64,000 bases of DNA from Whitmania pigra (GCA_021613335.1 JAJTWR010000028.1:328501-392500); one strand, 5' to 3'; shown: positions 25,857 through 39,644, counted from the first letter of the stretch. The notes: a model not told the origin generated them from the letters alone. A program made the numbers and translations.

Positions 25857-26779
25857 CTGTTTTTAAGATCCGCATTCAAACGCACTTCACAAAGAAGGAA
25901 CATTTTCATTCTCGGACCCCTAAGTCTTTCAACCATAATAAAATTACCGAAGAATGGCGCTTTCCATTCAATGGCAATGAATACCCCTGTAAAATTAATA
26001 AAAAGTGAGATAAATGCAGAAAAAAATAATGCTGAAAATGAATCTTATTGTGTCAGTACAATTCAAAATACACATATTCAACGACAAATAATAACATTCT
26101 AATAAACTGTCAGATCTGAGGGCTTGAAATTTAGATCATAAAATTTTGTGTTAATTCGGCATCTAAATATAAATGAGAGGTTTGAGTAATTATTTGAGTA
26201 ATAAATATATCTGAAGTATCAAATTTTTAAAAAGCAAATACATCTAATCTTAACATTTAAACACTTTTTTTTCTTATATAGCTACTGATATAAGTTTTAA
26301 TTATCAATTCAAACATCTGTTAGAAACGAATATGTCTAAATTTGTTATGTTATAAATTCTGTCGAGTTCCACACGGTTTTTCTTCTTCTCATCGATTGCC
26401 AGTATAGAATTATATTTGTAGATTATATTGTAGAAAGTGACTCTGGACCGTTTTTGAGTCAATCAATTTGACTGGAAACAGGTTAATGAAGATTTGTGGT
26501 CTTATCTGTTGTTGTAAATATACTTAATTAAAATAATTGCATTTTTTTCAAGAATATGAATGTCAATACGTAACACGCTCTACATTATAATCTTATCTGC
26601 ATGTAGAATTTATTTTAAAATAAGCATTTTTTTATATTTATAACGATTTAACATATTTATATAAAGTTGTAGCTAAAGATTAAAAATTTGAGTTTAATTG
26701 TCCGTTAACAAACTTCGGTAATCTGACATTTCACATTTTGAAATGTCAAAATAATTATAAACATTTGATCAAAAATCAT
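25857..26779 (-). pseudogene. Decayed protease copy P2 (signal plus first FTP domain only)
   Basis: Signal exon 26779-26714 reads as a good signal peptide (MFIIILTFQ core). It is followed by a degraded FTP1 first exon (about 26470-26345), the FTP1 second exon stub (about 26165-26115) and a fairly intact FTP1 third exon (about 25986-25857, LCEVRLN-type end). Nothing of FTP2, LDLa, SRCR or S1 follows; the transposon-related fragment at 25.2-25.8 kb occupies that side. The signal exon has five extra bases compared with copy 2, changing its phase. Confidence 0.7.
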
Positions 26780-26859
26780 TTTCGTTAAATTATTTGTTCT
26801 CCAAATCTGTTGAGGTAGCTAGAATACATTTTCAGTTCATAACCTCTAAGAGCAAGTTT

Positions 26860-26900
26860 CTTATCTAAATCATTAAAACTAATTCATTATAACCGATAAG
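26860..26900 (-). promoter_or_regulatory. Paired GATA motifs upstream of P2
   Basis: CTTATC at 26860-26865 and GATAAG at 26895-26900, 81 and 116 bp upstream of the signal-exon ATG, in the layout seen upstream of copies 1 and 4. Kept although the gene downstream is broken, so the gene loss may be recent. Confidence 0.35.
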
Positions 26901-27891
26901 CCCGTCTTGATTTTGAATTACCATTTCTTTAAATAATACTTTTTGGATATGTTATTGTTGTATGCTTTTACTTAGGCTACATGGTTTCTTAACCCAAAAT
27001 GTTTAAAAATAAGCACTGTTTCATGCCGTGAACAACGTAAAGGGAAGTAAATAGCAAAGATCCAAAATAAAATTTAAACCCTTAATAAAATTCATTTTCA
27101 TTTAACTAATATGTTATCAATATTTGTAGTTCTGGGTTTTTTTTAAAGTTATTTATGACTTTTGTTTCTCATTTTATAGTTTAAATACCATTATTTTAAT
27201 TTTTATTATGTTAGTTGTAACTTTTTTATTTCGTATAATTTTAACAAGTTTAAATGAATGCCATTTGTAAAACTTTAAGCAAGAGACAATCGCTAGTTTA
27301 AAATTATTCATTTATGAAACATTTCCGATTTATGAGTCTTCATTTGTTCTTGTTTTTGATGGGTAGCTTTGGATAGTCAATATGATGTTTACTAAACCAA
27401 TAAAATTAGTGGATAATTATTTATGTACTAGTTTTCTAGATGATTGAGCCGAAACTCGTTTTAGAATGGTTTCCAGTGTTTAATTTTATAATTTTTTAAC
27501 TAATGTTTTATACCTATGTACAATGCTTATTTCGTCATTTTCGTGATTAAATTTCTTCAAACAAAATTTTTTTACCAAATTATATTCCACATAGGAGCGT
27601 AAAAAAATGATTTATAACTATTTATATGTTTTATTCAGATAATATTCAATTCATAGAGGGGTATAAAAGCAAATACCATGGTTAAACATTCTAATGTCAT
27701 CTATTACACAATAATTTTTTTTATAATTATTTGAGAAATAAAAATATTTGTTATTATAAAGGTTAAGGCAATAAATATTGAATACTGAAGTTATACAAAA
27801 TCTATATGATGGTCTAAGCTCAGGGCGCCAAAAGTCAGATATGGGAGTCAATGGAAACTTAATTACATTTAATTATTGCCCTTCCCCAGAG

Positions 27892-30800
27892 TTACACTGA
27901 ATATATGCTTTCAATTGCAAAGTAACAAGACATTATAATATATGTTACAGGTACGAATATATGTTCGATCGTTTTCGATGCTTGCTGACTTTTGGTTTCC
28001 GATGCCATTGCCTTCTCTAGCTGGAAAACTAATCAATTTATTTTATTAATTAAACGTTTAAGAGGTTTTGACACCTTGCATGAGAAATTTGGTAATTAAA
28101 TTAAAAAAACATTTACAATCATAAAAGTTACCTTTATATATGAAGTCTAAATATTGATCCACCTTCATAAAATAGCTCAGTACACAAATTATATCTTTTT
28201 TATCCTTTATAACAGCTGAACTTATTCCTACCAAAGTCCATATTCTACGTTCATTTTTGCACATGTATGGGCCACCACTGTCACCCTGTAATAAAAACAA
28301 TTTTTCAAAAAATCACAAATTTCATTTTTTCACATTCAACCTGGCAAAGATTTATGCCTTGATTAGTAGGTATGGAGCCAGCACAAAATCTGTTGGCTTT
28401 AAAATCTATGATTCTCCTTCCGAGCAGCATTGCCCTATGATTCAAACATTCATGGTAAGAAATTAAATTCATTCTTCCCTGTTGTAAGTATTTTGGCATA
28501 GTATTGTCTGAAAATTATTAAATTTTATTTATTATAATTTTTATAATTTATAAATTTCCTTGGGATAAAGCGTCATATAAATGGTTGCAAGAAGTGCCTC
28601 TGACGCTATGCATGTGACTCAGTATAAATGAAGTACAATTACAATTAGTTTTACAAATAAGTTGCAGTAATAAGAAATTTATATGAAATTTATATTTCTA
28701 CTATCTCCAACAGGTTTAAACATGATTGTGGAGCTTAAAAGCATGTATTGTAAGTAGAGTGTTAAATGTTGAATAACGTTGCAGTCATTGTGAAAACTCA
28801 AGCAAAATTATATTGTGTTAACTGTTTATGGAAATAGTTTGTTTAAAATCTAGAGAGCATCTTAACATAAACGACAATGGACTTGTAATTTGACTAGTTA
28901 TGAAATAAATTAATTTCATAAAAATCCATCAATAGAATACAAAGAGTTAATTAATCATGTTGACAAAATAGATTTTTATACATTACGTACTTCTGTCAAT
29001 AAGTCCAAATCCGCTCACTACACAATGGCGATAAGACATCAACGTTCTGTTGCTTAGTATATCGCCAGGCAAACAAATCGGCCTAACAAATTTTGAATAA
29101 ACTAATGGTGACTTTAGTCTAATTAATGCAATGTCGACTCCAGAGTTTGGGTCCATTTTATTAAAAAGTGGATGCATTATGAGATGAGAAGCATTTAACT
29201 TGGGTTCGTGGGGATCATCAAGAACATTTGTCCCTACTTTAACGTACATACTGTAAACTTTAAACCTGAATAAATATTTATTGGAACAAATTGATTTATA
29301 TGCTAAAGCTTTTAAAATGAAAGAGTAAAGTGCTTAAAATAGGTCGTTTACATTTCTAATAGCACAGTAGTAATTCTCAAAAAAATCTGAAACCGTAACA
29401 AGGGTAGTCTTCAAAAACCTGATATTTACATTAAGCAATGAGCTGCAGTGAGAATCCAGTTTTTATTAATAATACTTCCTCCGCATGTATATTGCTCATT
29501 GGTAAATATTTGAGCGTGCCATGGCCAAGCACCATCTCTTGCTTTCTTTCCGTTGATAATATAAGGCTCATAATCGCCATCAGGATTCCCACGTGTACCA
29601 CATATTCCTACAGTCTCTGAGAGAGCAGAATGCAATTATTTCTCGATATACAAAAGGCATTGTACAAATCTATTGTTAATTGCCTGTAATTTATGATGTT
29701 GAAATGAAATCATATATGATTTGAGAACATTCGGTTTTACAAAACATACCGTTTCTCCTGTGAAGCTCACATCGAAGTTTTATAATCTCACCCGAATTGC
29801 AATTCGAACTTTAAAATTTTCAAATGTAAAATAGAACAAATTAAATAGATGCATAAAATATCTAAATCGTGTCAACCCTTTCTGAAAGTGTGCCATTTCA
29901 GCCAAATCGTCCTCAGTAATATTTGTTCCAATTAGAAGTTTTAATCTTTTATCTTGTATTGGCTCGTACGTTGTTTCCAAATAATTTCTATTAGAATAAG
30001 ATAATGATGTTTCTTAGAGAGTATATTATTGATGAATTTCATATCAAATAATATTTGCACCTATTAAGTTTACAGCAAACATCAAAACTGTGTCTTATTT
30101 TCCAGTTGTGAGAACAAATATAGAAATTCGATTCTCCTTTAAAAGTTGCTGTTAGAAAATTTGTCTTCATATCCAGTTGAACTGAATTAATATATAACGT
30201 GATAAAAAATTTAGAATTAAACACTTCATTAATGCGCAACATTCTTACAGCACGCTTGCTCGTCTGAAAAATCAGGACAATTCGCGACTCCATCACATCT
30301 ATAAATAATGTCGATGCACATGTTCCTTTTCGCACATTTAAATTTATCTTTTCCGCATTGTTCGACTACAATCAATCGTATTTAGAAAATATTTAAGAAG
30401 CAAACGTTGGTTTGAAGAATATATTGTGCAACAATCTGCATGCGGCGGTAACTTTCAACTTCAGTCGTGATCGCAACCAAGCCTGTGTTTTTGGGATGGG
30501 GTTTTATATAAATGGTAAATTTGTCTTCATATCCTATGCAAATATATAAGGCACTCAAAAGACTGGGTAAAACATAAAATCTAACAAGGCAAACACTAAT
30601 ATGGTATCAAACAATGGCATTTATTATAAAGTTACCGCATGTCGGGGCTTCATCATCTCCTTGCGGACAATCTTCAGTTCCGTCGCATAACCAGTCTTTA
30701 TGTATGCAACGGTCTTCATAACACTTGTATTCAAAATCAAGACATTCTTTAAAAACTTCAGTTTTATCCATATCTACAAATCAATATAATTTTCAAAAGT

Positions 30801-33411
30801 AATTATATTATCAGAAAGTGTGAAAAAGGAATGAACAACCTCTGGGTTCATCTCTTGAGAAGACTTCCACTTCGCAAAGTATTAACCATCTTGGTCTCAT
30901 CCCCGTAAACTTTTTAATGGTAACAGAATTACCGAGAATAGGCTTTTTACATGTTATGTTTATCGATCCTCCTAAATTTAACTCTAGTTCTTAATTTATA
31001 AACTTATCCTCAATACATAATATATAATTCAGAGTTATTGACTTGGATTGTGTTTGAAAATAGCATCTCATTGACTTCCACAAAAACGTTCATTCAACCC
31101 ACCGTGATATAATAAACTCACAGTAATGTTAATATAGAAATAAAAGTTTACTACATATGGACGCAAAACTTACTTTCATCAATTTTGTCATGAGGATATT
31201 CAGTATTACCACACACGTGTGCCTCGTAATAATCGTCATCGTTTGAAACATATATATATACATGTTTTTTGGCTAATTGGCCTGGTAATAATTTTAAAAA
31301 CAGTGAATGAATAAATTTTAAAAGGAACAATTTTATTTTCTGAATATAATTATTGTTTCAAGATTTTGCATCAATTAAATTTATGTTTCTTCATTGAACT
31401 ATTGTTATCCAGAAAGAAACTTTATAATATAATCTAAACCAACCTGTTGTATTTGCGATAAAATAGATATTCACGTTAGTAATGTAATAACTGTCGTCAA
31501 GAATTACTCTCCACCAGGCATACTCAGCACCGAAAGATCTGATTACAGCACAGGTTTTTAAATTATTGTCAACAGAATATCTCGCTAAACTTTTGAAAAG
31601 TACTCCGCTTTGTTCGGTTGGTCTTTTAAAAGCTAAATTGACTGCAAACAATAATTTTTGTTTTTACTCAACTTTTGGAACACATAATCACAAAAGTCTA
31701 ATTTCTGATTTAACAATAAAAATAATTTTATAACAATTATAATAATAACAGTTAAGTTGTTAAGAGCCTTTTTGTTTCGTTGTCCTAACTTCAAGGCCCT
31801 TGTCACATATTGACATATGATTGTTGAATTTATGTGAAAGAATAGTTTTTGTTGTAGAGTTGAGTATATAGACAGAATATAAACTGGAAGATGCGACAAA
31901 AGGGGAAGGAATTCTAAGCAGAATGAATCTTTCCATCAATTTTGGCTTGTTAGAATGTTTGATAATTTTGTTATTGGATGGAAAAACTCATTAATAAATA
32001 TAAAATCAATTTATGCTTCTGGGAAAAAAAACAATGCAGCAAAATGTTTCAATTAAGACTCAATCACCATTGTTATCAAATATTTTCTAACCTGATTTCA
32101 AATTAGCATTCAAACGCAGTTCACAAAGGACAAGCATTTTCGAATTCGGTCCCCTAAATCTTTCAATAGTAACAAAATTACCAAAGAAAGTTTCTTTACA
32201 TTCAATGTCAATGTAATCCCCTAAACAAATAAAGTGAAAAATAAGTAATAAAAAAATTAAAAATTAATTACATGTATTCACTATAACATATTGGTAAATG
32301 TCTTTCATTGTGTGAAGCAAGAACATTTGTTAGACAAAAATTAAAAAAAATATTAAGCAAATAAACAGATGAGTTAGTGTGCCTCAATTTAAAACAATTG
32401 CACAAATGTAATTAATTGGATAAACCCTTCAAAGTAATGTATTAAAAATAACCTTTAAATTGCAAGATTAAAACCAAATACAAATATTCAACAACATTTA
32501 CTAACGTTTTAAGAAACTGTAGCAAATACCAAAAATACTCACCCGAAATAAGAGAGGGTTTTGTTATTGAGGCACACAAATGTTGTCGAAAGTCCGAATC
32601 TTGGCTCGAAATATAGATTTTCAAATTTTGAATAAATTCGATATCTAAATATAATTTGAAAATTTGGGTAATTATTTGAGCCGAGATCTATTTTAGTAAC
32701 AATTACAATTTTTAGAATGTTGTGGCAAAATACAATTAAATCAAATATATCTTATTACAAATATTTATATTTAACAACATTTTTGAAATACTTAAAAATA
32801 AATAAATATTTTTCTATACAACATCTGTTAGAAACGAATATTTTTAAATCCGTTATGTTATAAATTCTGTCGAGTTCCACACGCCACCAAGGTTTTTCTT
32901 CTGAGTCTGAATCTTGTTGAGTAATCGAACATGTTTCAGTATTTCCATCGACTGCCAAACTAGAATTATGTTTTGAGAAAGTGTGGCTTTGAACAGTTTT
33001 TGAATCAATCAATATAACTGAAATTAATATAGCGATTATTTATAATATAATATCTGTTACGTTATAAATAAGTCCATTTAAAGGTGATTGTAATTATTGT
33101 ATAAATCAAAAACAGAAATGTAGTTGGTATTATTTTTATGTTCACATTATGATCTTTTACTTTCCTTATGTTTGGCTGGAAATAAACATTAATTTTTGGG
33201 GAAATAGGTCTTAACAGAGAAAAGTTTTAAAATTTTAATTATAAATAAATAATGTTTATAATAATTTATATATTTTAATCAACATGTGTTGTTGAATGAT
33301 TTGATTTATTTTAGTTGCCAGATTAAGCAAATTGACAAGATTGAACATACCTCGCAAAACTGTTACTCGTCGAAATATCAAAATGATTAAAAACATTTGA
33401 CTCAAAAGCAT
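27892..33411 (-). CDS. Protease copy 4: FTP-FTP-LDLa-LDLa-SRCR-S1-tail (intact)
   Basis: Signal exon 33411-33351 (61 bp); FTP1 33017-32823 (195 bp as in copy 2), about 32648-32540, about 32222-32092; FTP2 about 31643-31445, 31287-31177, 30975-30840; LDLa1 about 30772-30637; LDLa2 about 30366-30250; SRCR about 30188-30065, 29984-29877, 29812-29754; S1 about 29618-29430, 29268-28987, 28507-28342, 28286-28132; tail 28016-27892. Both LDLa repeats have six Cys. Triad motifs LTAAHC, DIALIRL and QGDSGGP are present. Residues 189-190 are Asn-Leu (Asn-Thr in copies 2 and 3); Tyr precedes IING. The donor after the last S1 exon (GTAACT) is the clearest in the array and supports the separate tail exon. 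More diverged from copies 2 and 3 in the FTP half than they are from each other. Confidence 0.83.
31900..32090. other. Intron between FTP1 and FTP2 of copy 4
   Basis: AT-rich intronic DNA. No exon, RNA gene or clear repeat seen. Confidence 0.5.
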
Positions 33412-33500
33412 TTTCATTAAATTTCTTATTCGGCAAATCCGTTGAGGAAACCAGAAAACATTTTCAGTTTATTTATGGCCTTTAAGAGCAATTTTTAGTT

Positions 33501-33541
33501 CTTATCTAATTCATTAAACTAAAAATCGCTGGCCTGATAAG
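33501..33541 (-). promoter_or_regulatory. Paired GATA motifs upstream of copy 4
   Basis: CTTATC at 33501-33506 and GATAAG at 33536-33541, 90 and 125 bp upstream of the ATG at 33411. Same order and almost the same spacing as upstream of copy 1 and P2. Confidence 0.4.
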
Positions 33542-34109
33542 ACCATTTTGATTTTTGATTATCATTTAAAAATAAAATCATATTTTGGACATCGACATGG
33601 CTACTGTTAGTTAATGTTAATTAATGCTTAAGTTATATGTTATTTCTACTTTATTAAACATAGAATCAACTAAAAATACACACAATTTCATGCCGTGAAA
33701 ACGATTCTTACAAGTTGTAATTTTTAAATTCATTTCATTAATAAAATCATGATTTGCGGAAGATAAATTAATTTTTCTTTCAAAAATCAGCCACTCTTCA
33801 GCAGCTATTTAAATCCTAGATTTAATCATAGTAACAACATTGCAAATATTTATTCTATAAGAATAATAGATAGAACCAGCACAAAACATATGTGCAGTAA
33901 ATATATTCCATAATATGTGGAAGGAGTCACCGCATTTTGTAACCATTTTAGGACTCAATAAAACATATTACACTTTATTAATGAATAATAATTCAATAAG
34001 AAAGTGATTATTTCAACGTGTTTTAGAAATTTCCCACTAGTTTTGTGTCGAAAAATCGGAGTAAATCTAAACTGTTACCACAAACGAGTTTATTTGCAAA
34101 CTATTCACT

Positions 34110-36245
34110 TCTCATTGACATTGACATTCGTCCTGAGATAAATCATCTTAACAATATATATTATAATCAAATAAAATTAGTGTATACTTTTGACAGCAAT
34201 ATTTTTCAAATGTAAGAACAATTCAAACTACACTCGTTAAGTTTGTTGTCAGGATATTGAGTAAAACCGCAGGAGTGTGTTTTGAAATAACCAGCTTCAT
34301 TTGAAACGTATATGAACATGCGTTTTCTTAGCAAATTTGTTGGTAACAATCAAGAAATTTTGGCACTACATATCTCCAAAAATGCATAGTTTAAGTTATG
34401 ACATTTGTCTCGCAAAAATAATTAATATATTCTTATGTTAATCCATCAGAAATTATCATGCATCTTATTTTGCTAGGTCGTCTGTACTAACCAGTCAAAT
34501 TTGCTGAAAAATAAATATTCACGTCAGTAATGTAATAACTGTTGTCTAGAATTACTCTCCACCAGGCATACTCAGAACCGAACGATCTGATTACAGCACA
34601 TGTGTCTAAATCCTGCTGGGCTTTTGAGAAATATTCCACTTTGTACAGTTGGTCTTTTACAAGCCAAGTTGACTAAACAATTTATAACTTCCATATAAGT
34701 GACTATCAAGAGTGGACTATTGATCTCACTTGGATCACATATGTATGACTTTGTTTTGTAATTTATTTTAAGATAATAAACAATATTATTGAATGTAACT
34801 GAAATACAAATTATCAGAGAAAAACACAGTAAACATTTATCACTGAAAGTCAGTGTTGTCGAACAATTTTTTTTAATATGTAAGAAAAAAGTAAATTAAA
34901 ACAAATTTTAATTTATTTTTTTTTTGAAGAGTAACAATGAAAGTAATAAGGTAAGTAAGTTCTTAAGAAATTAATTATTTTGCTTTATTTTTATTACAAC
35001 CAATAAAAGGGTCAAAAGTGACTACTAACACAATTGTACAGTCTTATAATAATAAAATTCATTTTATTTTTTACAATAATTACAACATTCATTTTATTGT
35101 TTACAATAATAAGTTATATTATTATATAATATTTTTACAGACTATAAGATATAAAGTGGAAAGAATTTATTTGTTTTAAATATGACGTTTATTTGATTGT
35201 AATAATACAATGCATCATAAAAACAGACACTCGAAATGAATTAGTGTAAGTCCTTGATTATCATTAATTTATAATATACTTAATCAATTGTAACAGCAGC
35301 ATTCATATTAGGATTTACGTTTCAAGGCAAAGCAATTACCAAATATACTCACCAGAAACATGCGCATAAAAAAAGCGACAGTCAATGCGTTTGCTCGAAA
35401 CATACATTTTCAATTTGTTTACGAAATCAGCATCTAAACTTAATTAAAAAATTTATTTATTGATTAGTATGATTATTAAAGATTGTAACTTGTGACACTT
35501 CTATTCCGAATTGCATTGTGTTTTGATAAATCTCATTAACTTAAAATCCATAAATTGTCAACACAAACATCTGCTAGAGACGACTATCTTTAAATCAGGT
35601 TTGAATTCGTTTATTTTCAAAAAACTATATTCAAATAGCCAAAAAAAATCACACCAAAAAAAGATTCACAAATTCATTAATGAACTATCCCAAGGGAATT
35701 AATTCCCGTCTAGGGGATAGGTAGTTTCAATTTGACAAATTTAAAGGGGCGTTTGAAAGGGTCTTTGCATATATATAAACTTATAATGGTAACGACAGGT
35801 GAAAATTAATGGCAACAACTGAGAGACGAGGAATAAACGGAATAATGAATAAGCGATGTAATCAACGAGGAAAAAATCAGGGTAATAAAATGAATGATAA
35901 GGTGAAAATGTGGATAACAGGTTCAACAGGTGGATAGAATGTATTTTTTAAGATGGGATTTAAATAGTGAGGAACTGTTTAGAGAAACAAGGGACGACGG
36001 CAGAGAGGAGAACAAGAGTGGACCTTTGCAACATATGGAGAATTTTTTGAAGGTGGTTCGGGAAAATTCAGATCACAAATCCGTTATAATTTCTGTCGAT
36101 TTCCAGAACACGGACCAAGGACGCCACCAAGGTTTTTCTTCTGTCACTGAATCTCGTTCATTAATTGAACATATTTCTGTATTTCCATCGATTGCCAATG
36201 TTTAATTATGTTTTGAAAAGGTGCGGCTCTGAGTTGTTTTCAAAT
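34110..36245 (-). pseudogene. Decayed protease copy P3
   Basis: Outermost relic of the array. FTP1 first exon at about 36235-36085 has an in-frame stop after SRTFSKHN and is split: its 3' end reappears near 35600-35566, with about 470 bp of unrelated DNA between. FTP1 second exon about 35437-35350; FTP2 first exon about 34675-34505 with an internal deletion; FTP2 second exon about 34345-34225 with stops; a possible LDLa trace near 34130. No S1 exon found. Confidence 0.7.
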
Positions 36246-36249
36246 TATT

Positions 36250-37379
36250 CAAGTTGCCTGAAAAACGAGAGCAAGGATTAATGCTGTGCTATTTTTCCTA
36301 TGTTAGCTAGAGATGGTTTTAATTATTTTATACAAATTAAGTACTTCAATAAGATTAATTATTTTTGTTATTTAATTTTACTTTGAGCCACGTTAAAAAA
36401 TACTGTTGAGGATCATAATATAAGCTAATTATAAATATTACTTAATTTATACTTTAAATGACAAGTTATTATTAATTCAATCTACTTGTCAAATAATTAG
36501 TTTAGAGCTGATGTTTGTACTGATAAAAATATTAGACATATTAATCTAAAAATCATATTCCTTTACCTACTTTTTAAATCAGTAATCTCAAACATTAAAT
36601 ACAGATTCGTTATTGCTGGTAAGCACCTTATGTTTTTTTGTCATTTCAAACAATTCAAACAAACTGGCTAACAGACTGAATTATGGAAATACATAGGTAA
36701 CGTATAGTTTTTCAAGGATCACGAAAAATTCATCGCCGGAATATTCATTCCCGAAAAATTTGTATCACAAAATTCCTAGCTAAAAATATATTTGTTCTAT
36801 TAAATCATTAATTAAGTATTAAAAATAATAAAAGTCATTTGGAGACTTAAAGAGTATATACTCAAGTATGAGAGTGATTGCCAAAACATTTTCATGGACA
36901 TGTTAGACGTTGTTCTAATGTGTGTTGGGTGACTAAAAAAACTAGCGCAGTTAGAATTCTTCAAGAAATTAGCAACAGAAAAGAAATTAAACAACTGAAG
37001 TAAAAGAATGTCTTTATGAAATTAAAATTTTGGCGTAAAAACATTTGTTTAACCCGTATTTGCCGTCGTTTTCGAACAAGTTTTATTTCATAATGATTAA
37101 TTTATCTGCACTTAGTACATATCTTAAACTGCGAAGGTGAGTTTAAACATTTGCTTCTAGAATTTCTAATATTTCTTTATCCTTCATTTTGCTGAAACAT
37201 TTATTCCTTTTGACAAACTACGGTCGTTTGAAACACGTGAAGCGCCATATTTGCGAAACAATGGTCGAATATGCTCATTAGGACTAGAATCAATGAAGGG
37301 GAAATGAATTCACAACAATGGATATCAAGGTGGTCACCAAGGTGTTCATTTACCTGGATTACTATTATCCTAAATACGT
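36250..37379. other. Divergent intergenic region between the protease array and the lectin genes
   Basis: About 1.1 kb of AT-rich DNA separating minus-strand proteases from plus-strand lectins. No exon found. The last 40 bp before 37423 form the lectin promoter. Confidence 0.5.
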
Positions 37380-37387
37380 TATAAAAG
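37380..37387 (+). promoter_or_regulatory. TATA box of lectin gene 1
   Basis: TATAAAAG 43 bp upstream of the ATG, within GTTATAAAAGAGACC. A short 5' UTR fits the spacing. Lectin gene 2 has a similar TATAAAAT at about 42835. Confidence 0.55.
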
Positions 37388-37422
37388 AGACCTAACCGAG
37401 TTAAGGATCAGCAAATAAGGAA

Positions 37423-38482
37423 ATGGCAGTCGCTCAAACAGTAATTTCATTTTTAATAATTTATCTATTTAACTGGGCAAATTTTCTTGAATTCCAAAAG
37501 TTCAAGCGAATCCAAGACTGTACTGGACAGCCTGGATGTGCGTTGGACACTCCCTCTGAAATTATCACAGAATTTCAAAGCAAACTGCAATGCGCATTTA
37601 AATGTACATCAAGTAGTTCATGTGTCAATTTCAATTATTGGAAAAGCAATTCTTTGTGTCAACTCTTCTACAACTTTCCGTATAGGCTGTTGGCTACATA
37701 CTCTTGCTCCAACTACGACGTAATGAATTTTAAATTCATATTTTTAGTTAATATTATAAAGAAAGGTTTATGATTCTTATATATTTCTTTCCAGATGATA
37801 CCAAGAATTCCGAAAACCAACCAAGGTAAAAATAAAATGTTTAAATAGATTTCCATATAGCTGCTGGTAATCATGCAGTACTTTCCGCAGCGGGTAAGAA
37901 TCTCGCCTTTAACCAAAGAGCCTGCCAAAGTACGACCTACATGGATAAATATCCTTGGTTTGCGGTAGATGGCAATGTTTCCCTGCCTATGTCATCGTGT
38001 GCACACACCAATGAAGACGACTATGGAAACAATTGGTTCATGTTGGATTTGTTCGAATGGGTTGTGATCAGCTACGTTAGAATCCTAGCGAGAGAAGGAA
38101 ATAGTTATATAAGTAAGCTGCAATTTTGTTGTTTTGAAATTGACACCTCGAGGAAGCGCATGAATAGATCAGTATTTTATATCTTAAATCACTACCCGAA
38201 CTAACATTATTTTACATATCGACTCTTTACAAAGCAATCAGGTACACAAACCTCGCTGTTGGAGTGACAAACAGCTCTTGGATGGAACAGACTCCAATGT
38301 GGAAATCTTACCCTTTGTGCGGGGTTTATCGTGGACCGCCTGTGAGTGCAGAATGGATTCAAGTTAATTGCACTTCAACTATTCCAGCTGCAAGATTCGT
38401 CATTGTGCACCAGGGGCGAGTGTATTCGTTTTACGGGGGTTACTTGTGCGTTTGCGAATTCCATGTATTTGGGGCATTTTGA
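37423..38482 (+). CDS. Secreted PAN-FTP lectin-like gene 1
   Basis: Four exons: 37423-37719, 37795-37825, 37891-38112, 38235-38482, summing to 798 nt (265 residues). Exon 1 encodes a signal peptide (about residues 1-20) and a PAN/apple-like cysteine module (DCTGQPGCALDT, CAFKC, SCVNFNY, LCQLF, CSNY). A 31-nt microexon encodes a ten-residue linker. Exons 3 and 4 form one FTP/F5-8C-like domain (NLAFNQRACQST; AVDGN; SCAHTNEDDYGNNWFMLDL; CEFHVFG end). FTP domains of fucolectins and tachylectin-4 bind fucose, but I could not confirm the sugar-binding residues here. Likely a secreted lectin. Lies head-to-head with the protease array, which carries the same domain type. Confidence 0.82.
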
Positions 38483-38656
38483 GTGAAAAAGCCAACTTCA
38501 ATATAACAATAAACATACGATTTGATTTTCCAGTTTTTATTAATTATTTCTTTTCCGCTCCATCAATTATGAATTTTTTTAACTTAAAACATCATTTAAG
38601 TACAACTCCGTGAAACGCCATGTAAAGAATAATTAATAACATAAAATAATATTTTG

Positions 38657-39580
38657 TAGAGCTGCAGATTAAAATAATTAGCGCTGAGATAAATATGTTA
38701 AATTTAAAAAAAATAATTTAATTTAAAAAATTTTTGCCAAAAATTTCAAGTCTTTGTTTTGTTCTTCCGAGTTTCCTTCTGTTTTTGAAGAAAATACGAC
38801 AAGAAAACGATGTTAGGACGATTTTGGGAGGCAATTTTAGTTTCAAATCAGATTCTGTTGGGGTTTGCAACATACGAAATGCGAATATAGTGACATTTAT
38901 TACTGCAGGATGTCATATGCATTGCTCCAAATAACCAGTCTTATGTGCTTCCATCCAGACCTGTTATTGATTCACGCGTAGATGATTTGTTCAACGTAGA
39001 GAAGCAAAAAGTTTAAGTAAGATTAAACAACGTTGTGCACGTACCATCATCAGCATTAGCAAATGACAGTTACATTGGTATCACATTATTGATAATTCCT
39101 GGACACTTCACTAGTTTGATTTAGCTGTTTACCACGTGGAAGAACGTCATCATTCTACATCATGAGCACTTTACTGCAGTTGCTGGTAGTTGAGGTATTT
39201 CTGACAAAGTTACAATACTTGCCATAGTTAATGCACGAAATGTGACTGCTGCAGTAACGATAGTAAATGCAACAGTATACGGTAATAGTAACAGTAACGT
39301 TTAGCATATGCCATGTGCAACTCACTGCTTTCAATTATTAACCAGGAAGGCACTTGATGAATCTGGTGTAGAAGCTGTTTTAACAAAGCACGAAAAATTG
39401 TAGGTTATTTCAAGCATAACCCCGCAAATAACATGGAGCTTCAAACCGAACAAACTCAACTCAATCAGAAAGCAGAGTGTCTCATATAAGATGTGTCCAC
39501 TCGTAATTCCACTCTGCAAATGATCCAGAAGTTACTAGGAAACAAAGCAGCAATTTCGGCAGTATTTTACAATTGAAATC
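38657..39580 (+). mobile_element. hAT transposase fragment (ZBED type)
   Basis: Plus-strand frames with several stops give recognisable hAT transposase pieces: a segment ending in ANDSYIG, then a stretch with HMPCATHCFQLL followed in another frame by KARKIVGYFKH and a DV-TRNSTLQM segment. This matches the middle of ZBED-type hAT transposases. The 5' end shares about 60 bp (GCTGCAGAT...AATTAGCGCTG) with 40916 onwards. Decayed. Confidence 0.65.
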
Positions 39581-39644
39581 ATAAGCATAATTTATGTCTT
39601 CTAAACGAATCTGAGGGGGAAAACTCAGAATAACTGAAAATATT

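Noticed and set aside
35600..36060. Insertion within the FTP1 exon of P3 as a named mobile element
   Set aside because: No terminal repeats, target duplication or coding motif could be identified.
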